This document shows positions 1 through 7,883 of a stretch of DNA of 23,578 nt, in pieces (the first letter of the stretch is position 1; every line of letters starts with the position of its first letter). Position numbers and translations under genes: made by a program. Location: assembly GCA_041583135.1 (NCBI GenBank), contig JBFHGJ010000092.1, positions 1 to 23,578 of the forward strand, written 5' to 3'. Source of the stretch: JABSOG01 sp041583135. GTDB lineage: Bacteria; Pseudomonadota; Gammaproteobacteria; Enterobacterales; Alteromonadaceae. Under the pieces are notes generated by a model that was not told the origin of the DNA, did no database searches, and saw only the letters and a list, made by a program, of their open reading frames with translations.

Positions 1-313
1 ATCCAGCCTCTAAATCCCCTTGATTGTATTTTTCTCTAAGTTCATCAATATGCTTGGCAAGGCCGCCATGTAGTTCAACCTCTGGGAAATACAGCTCTTT
101 TAGAGGTTGATTGGTTGTATCAGTATGAGTGTTATTAAGTGGTTTTGGCGCTTTATCTGTCACATTCGAGGCCGATACAGGGGCTGTCTGCTTAGGTGTA
201 GGGGGAAGATTGTTAGTTTGTTGGTGTTGAGCTGAATTTTTAGCAACAAAAAAATAAGCGACAAGGGCTAAAGTGATGCTTGCCAACAGTAGGATTTTGG
301 TTTTTGTTGTCAT
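1..313 (-). CDS. Membrane-anchored protein of unknown function, 5' part only
   Basis: The gene begins with ATG at 313 and runs off the left edge, so only the first 104 codons are visible. The protein starts MTTKTKILLLASITLALVAY, a short charged N-terminus followed by one hydrophobic segment, which reads as a signal anchor or an uncleaved signal peptide. Residues about 30-75 form a low-complexity linker rich in Thr, Pro, Asn and Gln. The last visible part (ELREKYNQGDLEAG) resembles the start of a Sel1/TPR-like helical repeat, but this is weak. An AGAGA purine stretch lies just upstream of the start. I do not recognise the family. It is probably an inner-membrane-tethered periplasmic protein. 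The reading frame is intact as far as it can be followed. Confidence 0.6.
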   Translation of the reverse strand, partial: MTTKTKILLLASITLALVAYFFVAKNSAQHQQTNNLPPTPKQTAPVSASNVTDKAPKPLNNTHTDTTNQPLKELYFPEVELHGGLAKHIDELREKYNQGDLEAG

Positions 314-361
314 ATAGTCTCTTTTTATTATTCGAGCTTGTTACTTAAATATACACCCAAT

Positions 362-529
362 TCAGATTGCGGTCGTATTATTATCGGTATCGTTTAAAAT
401 CTCAACACCCCCTTGCCTTTTGGCTTTATCTCGTTGGAATTCGTAAGCGGTATCTTTAGTTGTTAAATCAAGAAAACTTAGGCTGTAAGCAAGTGCTTTG
501 GCTGGATCATTTTTGAGGTGATTTGCAGT
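362..529 (-). pseudogene. 3' remnant of a truncated gene, minus strand
   Basis: An open frame of 55 codons ends in TGA at 362-364. It reads like genuine protein (NDPAKALAYSLSFLDLTTKD, then a charged stretch, ending TDNNTTAI). There is no start codon or ribosome-binding site, and a TAA lies immediately upstream in frame. The protein-like text begins close to 510-517, where the opposite-strand remnant also begins. I infer the C-terminal end of a gene whose 5' part was deleted. The composition (repeated Ala/Leu/Tyr with charged residues) could come from a Sel1-like helical repeat, possibly related to the neighbouring gene at 1-313. The family is not recognised. Confidence 0.45.
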
Positions 530-681
530 TTAACATAGCCTCTGATGACGGCAGCTGGACCACTCAATTGTGGGCCGCTAATGCTCAAGGCAATGGTATT
601 GAGAAGGCCGATTTGGTATTGGATAACAACTATACCGTCGCCTATGGAAATGCCGGTACAGACAACAGCCAACCTGTGTAA
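517..681 (+). pseudogene. 3' remnant of a truncated gene, plus strand
   Basis: An open frame from 517, just after a TGA at 514-516, ends in TAA at 679-681. It encodes about 54 residues without a start codon. The text is protein-like: FNIASDDGSWTTQLWAANAQ, then a segment ending GNAGTDNSQPV. An intrinsic terminator follows the stop codon directly, as expected for the true 3' end of a gene. The FxIASDDGSW pattern faintly recalls beta-sandwich carbohydrate-binding tails of secreted amylases or pullulanases, but I cannot confirm this. The longer out-of-phase frame from 545 to 748 is a shadow of this one. Confidence 0.45.
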
Positions 682-710
682 AAAGGGCAGATGTATCATT
701 TGCCCTTTTT
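680..710 (+). terminator. Rho-independent terminator behind the plus-strand remnant
   Basis: AAAAAGGGCA at 680-689 pairs perfectly with TGCCCTTTTT at 701-710 around an 11-nt loop. The stem overlaps the TAA stop of the remnant and ends in a T run. Because of the A and T flanks it could work in both directions. Confidence 0.8.
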
Positions 711-792
711 ATATATCTGCCTCATCCGTAGTGCCTTATTCAAGTTAGCCAATGTAGGGCGTCGCTCAGCAACAACCAACCTATGTAACACC

Positions 793-2799
793 TTAATAAG
801 TAAACTGTTTTAACTGACTGTCTAGGCCATCGACGGCGTGATGCAGCTCTGAGGCATTGTCGCCAAGCTTGGTCATCATCAAGGCATTTTCATCGGCCGA
901 GAGTGCCACCCCATTCATCGTTTCACTGATCTCTTGAATCGCTTTGGTTTGTTCGACACAAGCGCCTGCAACATGGGCCATGTCATCTTGAATGTCGTCC
1001 AGCAGTACACCAATCTCCTGCATCGACTGACCTGACTGCGCAATATCATGATTGACCTGCTCGGTATGTTCCATGCCTTTGGCCACCTGCTCATTGGCTT
1101 GTTTGATTTTATTTTGCAAATCGACAATCACCGCAGAGATCTCCTCGGTAGACTCCTGAGTACGGCTGGCAAGGCCACGTACTTCATCGGCAACAACGGC
1201 AAAGCCTCTGCCCTGCTCTCCGGCTCTAGCGGCCTCGATAGCGGCATTTAGCGCCAGCAAGTTGGTTTGACTGGCGATGGTATTGATCACCTCGATAACC
1301 TGACCGATATTGCTCGATGAGATCTCAAGTTCCTTGATAATGGCATCGACCGAGGTCATTTGCCTGCCAAGTGTCGCCATGGTATCGGTCGCCGTTCTGG
1401 CGATGGTATTGGCCGAGTCGGTTTTAAGCCGCATTTCATTGGCCGCCTCAGAGGTTTTTGTCGCGTTGTTTTCTATCTCGTTGGCACTGGCAGCCAGTTC
1501 GGTGGCAGCAACACTGACAGAGCTTAATTGGGCCTTGTCTTGCTCGGTTTGAGCTATCAGTCTGGTGGTAATACTTTCAATCTGCTGTGAGCTGCGCTGC
1601 ACCTGATTTTTGCCTTCATCAACGCGGCTGACGACACCACGCAACTTATTGAGAAACTCGTTGAAGTAGCCCGCCAACCTGCCCGTTTCATCATTGGCTT
1701 CGACTTCAATGGTTCGGGTCAGGTCGCTGTCGCCGCTAGCGACCCCCTCAAAAGCGCTGGTGAGCTTGCTAAGGGGCTTACTGATCACAGTAGTGATGAT
1801 ATAAAGCACCAGCAAAATCCCCAGCAGAGTGAGCACACTGGTTATAATTTGCGCCGTTACCGCCGCCGATGCCGGGTCATCAATCACTTGTGTCGGCACA
1901 AACAGCACCAAATACCAAGTCATTTTCGGCATTTGGGCGCTGACTGGTATCGACAAGGCGTAATAAGGCTGCCCTTGGACCTGAACTGGCGTTAGGGCTT
2001 CGGCTGGCGCCGTTGGCAATTCGGCAAATCCATCAAAACCTTCGAGCGAGTCGATGGCTGTCATCGGGGTCTTGATTTTGAGCTTGGCAATGTGATCAGG
2101 AAAGGTGACGTTTTGCCATTTGTCGTCAAACAGCACAGCAAAACCTTTGCCTTTAAAATGAATGCTGCGAGAAAGCTCGGCGATATTATTAATGGAGATA
2201 TCGATACCACCGGCGCCAAGCAGCTGATTTTGATGATAAATCACTTGCTCAATAGACACTGAAATGCCACCGGTAATGATATCGACATCCGGTGATGTCG
2301 TCAGCATTTCTTTGTAGTCAACGGCATGTTGATACCAAGGTCTTATGCCGAGGAAATAGCCGTTTTGCTTATCGTCTGAGCCGTCTTCCGGCACGCCGGT
2401 CAGCCGATCTTCAGCCATATATTCTTGCGTCAACTCAGAGCCGATAAATGCCGAGAGCACGTTTTCATCTCTGTCGGATACGGCGTGAAGCATACGGTTG
2501 AGGGGTTGATAGGACTCATCACTACCGGTCATCACCCCACGCTCAGTATGATTGCGTAGCCAATCAATCACCGCTGGAGAGTTGATAAAGGTTTCAGACA
2601 CTCTGGCATACTGAGTGAAAAAGCCGACGATCTCGATGGCGTCACGTTCAATTTGCGTTTGCATTTGCGCTTGAACGTCGCTGCGAACCTGATCATAGTT
2701 GGTAAAAGAAAAGATGAATGTGCGGATGATAATAGCGACAATCGCGACGCCAGAAATACAGTATAAAATCTTTTTGCGAATCGAATCGATAGCAAACAT
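793..2799 (-). CDS. Methyl-accepting chemotaxis protein with a Cache-type sensor domain
   Basis: This is a transmembrane chemoreceptor that senses a periplasmic ligand and controls CheA/CheW signalling to the flagellar motor. With the start at 2799 it has 668 residues: TM1 at about 10-29, a large periplasmic domain (about 30-310) with dCache-like features (RPWYQ, GAGGIDISINNIAEL), TM2 at about 313-340, a HAMP domain, then a long coiled-coil signalling domain. The conserved hairpin tip is clear (TNLLALNAAIEAARAGEQGR, FAVVADEVRGLA). There is no NWETF-like CheR-docking pentapeptide at the C-terminus (QLKQFTY). I chose ATG 2799 (MFAIDSIRKK) because a G-rich ribosome-binding site precedes it and the hydrophobic segment then starts normally. 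An upstream ATG at 2856 would add 19 residues unlike a receptor N-terminus. The ligand is unknown and the gene stands alone. Confidence 0.93.
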   Translation of the reverse strand: MFAIDSIRKKILYCISGVAIVAIIIRTFIFSFTNYDQVRSDVQAQMQTQIERDAIEIVGFFTQYARVSETFINSPAVIDWLRNHTERGVMTGSDESYQPLNRMLHAVSDRDENVLSAFIGSELTQEYMAEDRLTGVPEDGSDDKQNGYFLGIRPWYQHAVDYKEMLTTSPDVDIITGGISVSIEQVIYHQNQLLGAGGIDISINNIAELSRSIHFKGKGFAVLFDDKWQNVTFPDHIAKLKIKTPMTAIDSLEGFDGFAELPTAPAEALTPVQVQGQPYYALSIPVSAQMPKMTWYLVLFVPTQVIDDPASAAVTAQIITSVLTLLGILLVLYIITTVISKPLSKLTSAFEGVASGDSDLTRTIEVEANDETGRLAGYFNEFLNKLRGVVSRVDEGKNQVQRSSQQIESITTRLIAQTEQDKAQLSSVSVAATELAASANEIENNATKTSEAANEMRLKTDSANTIARTATDTMATLGRQMTSVDAIIKELEISSSNIGQVIEVINTIASQTNLLALNAAIEAARAGEQGRGFAVVADEVRGLASRTQESTEEISAVIVDLQNKIKQANEQVAKGMEHTEQVNHDIAQSGQSMQEIGVLLDDIQDDMAHVAGACVEQTKAIQEISETMNGVALSADENALMMTKLGDNASELHHAVDGLDSQLKQFTY

Positions 2800-2968
2800 T
2801 TCCCCCCCAATGAACCATCCACTGTTCGGCCCCGGCCTGACCATCGGCCTGTACAAAAAAGTAACAGTAACCTTGGAGTCTACACGGCTTAGTCTTGAGG
2901 GAGAAGGTACACTGTAAAGTTTACCTCAGTGGCTGCTGGCACAGATTATCTACAGCTTAAGCTGCCTC

Positions 2969-4198
2969 TCAACCGGGCGTATTATGGCGATTTTTCGCCT
3001 CTATCCATTGCGACATGTACTGGGTGCTTTTATGCATATGATGGCGCAATATCGCGCCTGTAAAGTTATTTTGCCGCACGGCCTGTAGATTTTGCCGCTG
3101 CCACTCGATGGCATCGAGCAGCTTTTGCTGTAACAGTGCTTTGTTGAAGTTACGCTCGACAATGGCAAAGCCATTTTCGCGACATTGTAGCCATAGGTTC
3201 TGATCTTGATACAATTTAACTGCATAATCGGCGATCTCCTGCGGCTGTTGACCAACAAAACCCGACCAAGCCAAACCACCGGCCATGGCTTCGGCACCGA
3301 TAGGCGTTGTCACATTCGGCGTGCCGTTGAGCATCGCCTCGGCCAACTTACCTTTAATGCCCGCACCGAAGCGTAGTGGTGCCAAGCAAACTCGCGCGCT
3401 GCGCATCGCCAGATTGGCATCTTTCACCCAGCCCAAAACATTAAAGCCTTCTTTAGGGGCGTGCAGCTGCGTGGCTTTAGGCGGTGGATAGGCGCCGTAA
3501 ATCATCAATTGCGCATTAGGCAGTTGAGCACGAATTTTCGGCCAAATCTGTTGTTTAAGCCACAAAACCGAATCCCAGTTGGGGGCATGACGGAAATTGC
3601 CGATTGAGACAAAGTGCTCACGCTCGGTAAAATCCGGTAGTGGCGCTTTAGGTAATTCCAACATAAACGGTAGGTGGTAGAGCAGCTGCTCGGCAACTTG
3701 ATATTGAGTTTTGAGCAGTTCGCACTCGACCTCGGAGATAATAAACGACATATCACTGCGTAAAATTGCGGAAATTTCACGTTTGGCCATGTCGCTTTGC
3801 AGATCTGCGGTGCTTAGCTCGCGCTGTTCTTTGTATGCGGTATGACGAGCATTACGTAAAAAATGCAAATCTTCGGTATCGAGCAGTCGCAGCGCATTGG
3901 GACAGTTTTGCTCTACCCGCCAGCCAAACTGCTCTTCAATCATAAAGCGGTCAAACAGCACGATATCGGGATTGAGTTCAGCAACAAAGTCATCAAAGCT
4001 GGAGCAATTGAGCTTGATGTCGGCACTGTCTATGCCCAGTTCTGCCAAATCAATCATATGCTCGGTGCGAGCGGCAGCCGAGGCAAAAGTGACTTGCCAG
4101 CCTCGACTTAAAAAAGCCTTGAGAAAAGACATCATATAGGTGCCGGCAGCCGACGAATTGGGCTCAGGCCAGACATAACCTATGGCCAACACTTGCAT
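2969..4198 (-). CDS. Glycosyltransferase, GT4-like (group 1)
   Basis: This 409-residue cytoplasmic protein has a GT-B fold. It starts MQVLAIGYVWPEPNSSAAGT, the usual first Rossmann strand and glycine-rich loop of the acceptor domain. The C-terminal half holds the donor-binding signature: FVSIGNFRHAPNWDSVLWL, then LAPLRFGAGIKGKLAEAMLN and TPNVTTPIGAEAM, typical of the Glyco_trans_1_4 group. It probably transfers a sugar from an activated donor to a cell-surface glycan or lipid, but the substrate cannot be read from the sequence. ATG 4198 is preferred over the adjacent TTG at 4201 because AAGGAG then lies about 8 nt upstream. The gene is not in a polysaccharide cluster. The MCP lies downstream on the same strand, about 170 bp away. 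Confidence 0.85.
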   Translation of the reverse strand: MQVLAIGYVWPEPNSSAAGTYMMSFLKAFLSRGWQVTFASAAARTEHMIDLAELGIDSADIKLNCSSFDDFVAELNPDIVLFDRFMIEEQFGWRVEQNCPNALRLLDTEDLHFLRNARHTAYKEQRELSTADLQSDMAKREISAILRSDMSFIISEVECELLKTQYQVAEQLLYHLPFMLELPKAPLPDFTEREHFVSIGNFRHAPNWDSVLWLKQQIWPKIRAQLPNAQLMIYGAYPPPKATQLHAPKEGFNVLGWVKDANLAMRSARVCLAPLRFGAGIKGKLAEAMLNGTPNVTTPIGAEAMAGGLAWSGFVGQQPQEIADYAVKLYQDQNLWLQCRENGFAIVERNFNKALLQQKLLDAIEWQRQNLQAVRQNNFTGAILRHHMHKSTQYMSQWIEAKNRHNTPG

Positions 4199-4396
4199 CA
4201 AGTCAGCTCCTTGGGATAAAGCCGGGAATATGGCCTGATTGTAGCTGTAAATTTATGACACTTTCAATCATCGCGGATGTAATAAATTGCGAACAGTCGA
4301 TATGCAATAATATTCTGAGATTTATCAAAAAAGTCTCAAACTCACCGGCCTGATCGATTACACTTAAGCACAATAGGTTCGCAACTGGAGTGAAAC

Positions 4397-5242
4397 ATGG
4401 CCAAAATTGGTGGCGTCAATACCCTGAATGTAGTGAAAATTGTGGATTTCGGGGTATATCTCGATGGGGGCCACTTAGGGGAGATACTGTTACCAAAAAA
4501 ACAGGCTCCTGCAAATTGCCAAATCGGCGATGCACTTCAAGTATTTCTTTACTTTGACTCAGAAGACCGAGTTATCGCAACCACTCAAAAGCCTTTGGCC
4601 AAAGTCGGACAGTTTGCCAATCTACAGGTGATCGCGGTCAACAAGACTGGCGTATTTTTAGACTGGGGCTTGGACAAAGACCTGCTGCTGCCCTACTCTG
4701 AGCAGCGCCGTAGACCAGAAGTCGGCCAACGTGTTTTAGTATTCGTTTACATCGATAGGGTCGATAAACGCATCGTCGCCTCAGCCAAGGTCGATAAATT
4801 CCTCGACCAAGTTGAACCTCGTTACAAAGTCGGGCAACAGGTGAACTTGATTATCGGCGGTATCACCGATTTGGGTTTTAAAGCCATCGTCAACAACACC
4901 CACTGGGGTGTGCTGTACAAAGACGAGGTGTTTGAATACCTCTCGGTAGGCAGTCATCATACCGGTTATATCAAGCAGGTTCGCGAAGACGGTAAAATCG
5001 ATTTGACGTTATCGCCTCCCGCCCCGGAACAACGCGATGAGTTGTCAGATAAAATTCTCAATGAGCTAAGAAAGCGTGACGGCTTTATCGCCATCGGCGA
5101 TAAAAGTCCACCTGAGGTGATTTACAAGAAGTTCAAAGTATCCAAACGCATTTATAAACAGACCATCGGCGGCCTGTTCAAGCAAGGTTTGATTGAGATT
5201 GAGCCGACCGGTATCCGCTTAAAATCATCGGAGGAATCGTGA
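4397..5242 (+). CDS. CvfB-like S1-domain RNA-binding protein
   Basis: The 281-residue protein consists of tandem S1-type OB folds and a C-terminal winged helix, the layout of the CvfB/YitL family. S1-like modules lie at about 1-62 (VVKIVDFGVYLDGG), 66-130 (VIAVNKTGVFLDWG) and 143-213 (VGQQVNLIIGGITDLGFKA). The winged helix covers about 218-281 (PEVIYKKFKVSKRIYKQTIG). Family members bind RNA, and in Gram-positives CvfB influences virulence gene expression. The role in gammaproteobacteria is little known. A GGAG ribosome-binding site lies 8 nt before ATG 4397. The stop overlaps the next start by 4 nt, which indicates translational coupling with the methyltransferase. Confidence 0.85.
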   Translation: MAKIGGVNTLNVVKIVDFGVYLDGGHLGEILLPKKQAPANCQIGDALQVFLYFDSEDRVIATTQKPLAKVGQFANLQVIAVNKTGVFLDWGLDKDLLLPYSEQRRRPEVGQRVLVFVYIDRVDKRIVASAKVDKFLDQVEPRYKVGQQVNLIIGGITDLGFKAIVNNTHWGVLYKDEVFEYLSVGSHHTGYIKQVREDGKIDLTLSPPAPEQRDELSDKILNELRKRDGFIAIGDKSPPEVIYKKFKVSKRIYKQTIGGLFKQGLIEIEPTGIRLKSSEES

Positions 5243-5835
5243 TCTTATTAAACTCACCGGCGTGCGAACGCAACAAAGGAGTGATAGCGCTGCAACTGCG
5301 ACAAGCGTTTGCAGATGTACATTCGGTTTTGGAAGTTGGTAGTGGCTCTGGGCAACATATCTTGCACTTTTGTCGCTTGTTTCCGCAGATCAACTGGCAA
5401 CCAATGGATTTCGGCGAGTATTTTCAAGCCCTTAAGCATAATCTTCAAGGCTGCCCAGACAATGTGCTGCCTGCAATTGAACTCGAACACGAGCTGATGC
5501 CGTGGGTACAGGACACACTTTACGACGGTCTATTCAGCGCCAATACCTTACATATCATGTCCGCCGATGATGTCGTGCTGTTTTTTGAAAAAGCGGCAAA
5601 ACAGCTGAAAAAAGGCGGCATCATGTGCCTATATGGTCCGTTTAGATACCAAGGGGAATTCACCAGCGCCAGTAACGGCGATTTTGACCAGTGGCTGAAA
5701 GACAACGATCCGTTAAGTGGTATCCGCGACTTTGAATGGGTTTGCGAGCTGGCCCAAAACAACGGCTTTGAATTTGTCAAAGACCAGCCAATGCCGGCCA
5801 ACAACCAATTTTTGGTGTTTAAATACAAGGGCTAA
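5239..5835 (+). CDS. DUF938-family SAM-dependent methyltransferase
   Basis: This 198-residue class I methyltransferase-like protein starts with GTG at 5239, overlapping the TGA of the upstream gene by 4 nt, with GGAGGA just before it. The N-terminal SPACERNKG segment, the SAM-binding motif I VLEVGSGSGQH at residues 30-40 and the later GLFSANTLHIMS and LYGPFRYQGEFTS segments match the DUF938 (UPF0585) family. The family is widespread in proteobacteria and has no firmly assigned substrate. The tight coupling to the S1-domain gene could point to a nucleic-acid or translation link, but this is inference only. Confidence 0.85.
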   Translation: MILLNSPACERNKGVIALQLRQAFADVHSVLEVGSGSGQHILHFCRLFPQINWQPMDFGEYFQALKHNLQGCPDNVLPAIELEHELMPWVQDTLYDGLFSANTLHIMSADDVVLFFEKAAKQLKKGGIMCLYGPFRYQGEFTSASNGDFDQWLKDNDPLSGIRDFEWVCELAQNNGFEFVKDQPMPANNQFLVFKYKG

Positions 5836-5837
5836 TC

Positions 5838-7007
5838 ATGCACAGTGAGATTTGGCGCTCGAAGAAAGCCTTTTTGGCGCTTAGCGCCATTGTGATGTCT
5901 TTTTCATTTGCCGGTTGGATGTCCTTACTGAATAATTTTGCCATCGAAAAGGCCAATTTCAGCGGCGTTGAAATCGGATACTTGCAAAGTTTGCGTGAGA
6001 TACCGGGCTTTTTGGCCTTTACAGCGGTGTTCTTACTACTGGCCATCACCGAACAACGACTGGCTACTTTGTCTTTGGCGCTGCTCACCATCGGCGTCAC
6101 CCTCACTGGTTTTTTCCCGTTCGAATATGGCCTTTATGCCACGACGGTATTGATGTCCATCGGATTTCACTACTTTGAAGCGATCAATCAGTCACTACAG
6201 CTGCAATATTTGACCAAAGAAGAAGCGCCATCGGTGATGGGACAGCTGATCTCGGTGAAAAGCGCCGCTTCGTTGGCCGCCTATGGCTTAGTGTGGTTGA
6301 TGTTCGACCTATTGGGATTAGACTATCAGCTCTCCTATGTGGTGTTTGGCGGCCTCGCCTTGGTGTTGGTTTTGGTGATGATGGCATTTTTCGAGCAATT
6401 TAAAACCGATACGCCACAACATAAACATCTGGTGTTGAGAAAGAAATACTGGCTGTTTTATATGCTGACCTTTTTGAGCGGCGCCCGTAGGCAGATCTTT
6501 ATGGTCTTTGCCGGCTTCATGATGGTAGAAAAGTTTGGCTATGATGTCTCCGACATCGCTTTGTTGTATATCGCCAATCACGTACTCAATCTCTACGCCG
6601 GACCTAAGATTGGCCGGTTTATCGGCCGCATCGGTGAGCGCCGGGCATTAACCATCGAATATAGCGGGTTGATTGTGGTGTTTATTGGCTATGCAGTGGT
6701 AGAGCACCCCACCGTCGCTGCCGGATTGTATTTGATAGACCACTTGTTTTTCGCCATGGCGATAGCCATTAAAACCTTCTTTCAGAAAATTGCCGACCCA
6801 AGGGATATCGCCAGCAGCGCCGGAGTAAGTTTTAGCATCAATCATATCGCCGCTGTGGTGCTTCCTGCGGCGCTTGGTTTGGTATGGGTGGTTAACCCTT
6901 CATTGGTGTTTTATATCGGCGCTGGGCTTGCCCTGACCTCGCTGATGTTCAGCCAGTTGATATCAAAGCAATTGCAGATATTTAGCACGCAGTTGGAACC
7001 GGCCTAG
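5838..7007 (+). CDS. Major facilitator superfamily transporter
   Basis: The 389-residue protein has about 12 hydrophobic segments in two groups of six, separated by a hydrophilic loop around residues 185-205 (QFKTDTPQHKHLVLRKKYW). This is the standard MFS layout for an inner-membrane secondary transporter. The cytoplasmic loop GRFIGRIGERRALTIEY between TM8 and TM9 resembles the MFS motif A. The substrate cannot be inferred; an efflux role would be only a guess. It starts 2 nt after the preceding stop, with AAGGGC about 6 nt upstream of ATG, so it is co-transcribed with the upstream genes. Confidence 0.85.
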   Translation: MHSEIWRSKKAFLALSAIVMSFSFAGWMSLLNNFAIEKANFSGVEIGYLQSLREIPGFLAFTAVFLLLAITEQRLATLSLALLTIGVTLTGFFPFEYGLYATTVLMSIGFHYFEAINQSLQLQYLTKEEAPSVMGQLISVKSAASLAAYGLVWLMFDLLGLDYQLSYVVFGGLALVLVLVMMAFFEQFKTDTPQHKHLVLRKKYWLFYMLTFLSGARRQIFMVFAGFMMVEKFGYDVSDIALLYIANHVLNLYAGPKIGRFIGRIGERRALTIEYSGLIVVFIGYAVVEHPTVAAGLYLIDHLFFAMAIAIKTFFQKIADPRDIASSAGVSFSINHIAAVVLPAALGLVWVVNPSLVFYIGAGLALTSLMFSQLISKQLQIFSTQLEPA

Positions 7008-7017
7008 TAAGGAGTAG

Positions 7018-7365
7018 ATGTTGGCAAAATATGCAAAACAGCAAGGTGTATCACAAGAGGTGAAGCTTGAAGCCGAAGCGGTGGCTAAAGCGACCCAGCG
7101 ACCCGGGCAAAGCAAAGAGCAAACCAAGCTTATCGCACAAGGTATTCAAAAAGGCATCGAGGAATACAAGAAGCGCCAAAAGGTCAAAGCGCGTGAGTTG
7201 GATAAAAAACTCAAAAAGGTTCGTCAGCACAGCGCGCCGGAACTGGTAGCAAACAACGAGCCGGCGACTGAACAAAGCGCCTCGTCAAAGCCACTATTGC
7301 CTTGGGTTTTGTTGGCGGCCAGTTGGCTTGGCTTTATCGGCTATTTTATTTTCAACCATCAATAG
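7018..7365 (+). CDS. DUF2956 family small membrane protein
   Basis: The 115-residue protein has a long, highly charged helical N-terminal part (TQRPGQSKEQTKLIAQGIQK, followed by a Lys/Arg/Glu-rich region). After a short linker there is one C-terminal transmembrane helix (LLPWVLLAASWLGFIGYFIF). This matches DUF2956, known from Shewanella, Vibrio and relatives, function unknown. The start is ambiguous. ATG 7018 has GGAG only 3 nt upstream, whereas TTG 7021 would have the better 6-nt spacing and give MAKYAKQQ. It follows the MFS gene by 10 nt. Confidence 0.85.
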   Translation: MLAKYAKQQGVSQEVKLEAEAVAKATQRPGQSKEQTKLIAQGIQKGIEEYKKRQKVKARELDKKLKKVRQHSAPELVANNEPATEQSASSKPLLPWVLLAASWLGFIGYFIFNHQ

Positions 7366-7381
7366 AAGGCTGTCTGCATTT

Positions 7382-7840
7382 ATGTCCAGTTATAGCGCGC
7401 AAGTCGTTTGGCAAAGAGAACAACAACCCTTTACAGACAATCAATATAGCCGAGGACATGTTTGGCGCTTTGACGGTGGTGTGGAAGTTCCTGCCTCATC
7501 GTCTCCCCATGTGGTTCCTTTGCCATACTCGGTTGAGGCCAATGTTGACCCTGAAGAAGCGTTTGTGGCATCGTTGTCGAGCTGTCATATGCTGTTTTTT
7601 CTTGCCATTGCCGCCAAAAAGCGCTTTGTTGTCGATAGCTATATCGATGATGCGACAGGCATTATGGCTAAGAACGAGCAAGGCAAAATGGCCATGACCA
7701 AGGTGACTTTGGCGCCTCAAGTAAGCTTTAGCGGCGATAGACAACCCACCAGCGAGCAGATCCAGCAGATCCATTATCTTGCCCATGAGCAATGCTTTAT
7801 TGCCAACTCAGTCAAGACGGAAGTTTGCGTTATCGGCTAA
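7382..7840 (+). CDS. OsmC family protein
   Basis: The 152-residue protein has the OsmC/Ohr fold signatures: the first reactive Cys in LSSCHMLFFLA (C68) on the central helix and the second in HEQCFIANSVK (C138). Family members are peroxidases that reduce organic hydroperoxides with this Cys pair. This one is closer to the general OsmC/YhfA-like group than to classic Ohr. ATG 7382 gives the family's usual N-terminus (SSYSAQVVWQRE). The longer frame from 7328 would run back into the preceding gene and add 18 unrelated residues. It lies 16 nt after the DUF2956 gene and probably shares its transcript. Confidence 0.88.
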   Translation: MSSYSAQVVWQREQQPFTDNQYSRGHVWRFDGGVEVPASSSPHVVPLPYSVEANVDPEEAFVASLSSCHMLFFLAIAAKKRFVVDSYIDDATGIMAKNEQGKMAMTKVTLAPQVSFSGDRQPTSEQIQQIHYLAHEQCFIANSVKTEVCVIG

Positions 7841-7883
7841 TTCGTGTAATTTTAGTAGGCTGTAACATAGCATTTCGCCCTTT

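Noticed and set aside
478..748. Overlapping small open frames on both strands (478-699 minus and 545-748 plus)
   Set aside because: Both are out of phase with the protein-like remnant reading at 517-681; one of them reads through the terminator hairpin.
2841..2848. GCCGATGG on the minus strand upstream of the chemoreceptor, resembling a sigma-28 -10 element
   Set aside because: The last two bases differ from GCCGATAA and no TAAA element lies at the right distance upstream.
2946..2954. TTATCTACA, one mismatch from a DnaA box
   Set aside because: A single isolated near match in a gap between unrelated genes is expected by chance in a window of this size.
4388..4396. GTGAAACA next to the cvfB-like start, a parS half-site
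   Set aside because: Only the right half of the palindrome is present; the left half does not match, and the bases are explained by the ribosome-binding site and start codon region.
7302..7697. A 131-codon plus-strand frame overlapping the DUF2956 and OsmC-family genes
   Set aside because: It is a shadow frame across two recognised genes, with no family-like sequence.
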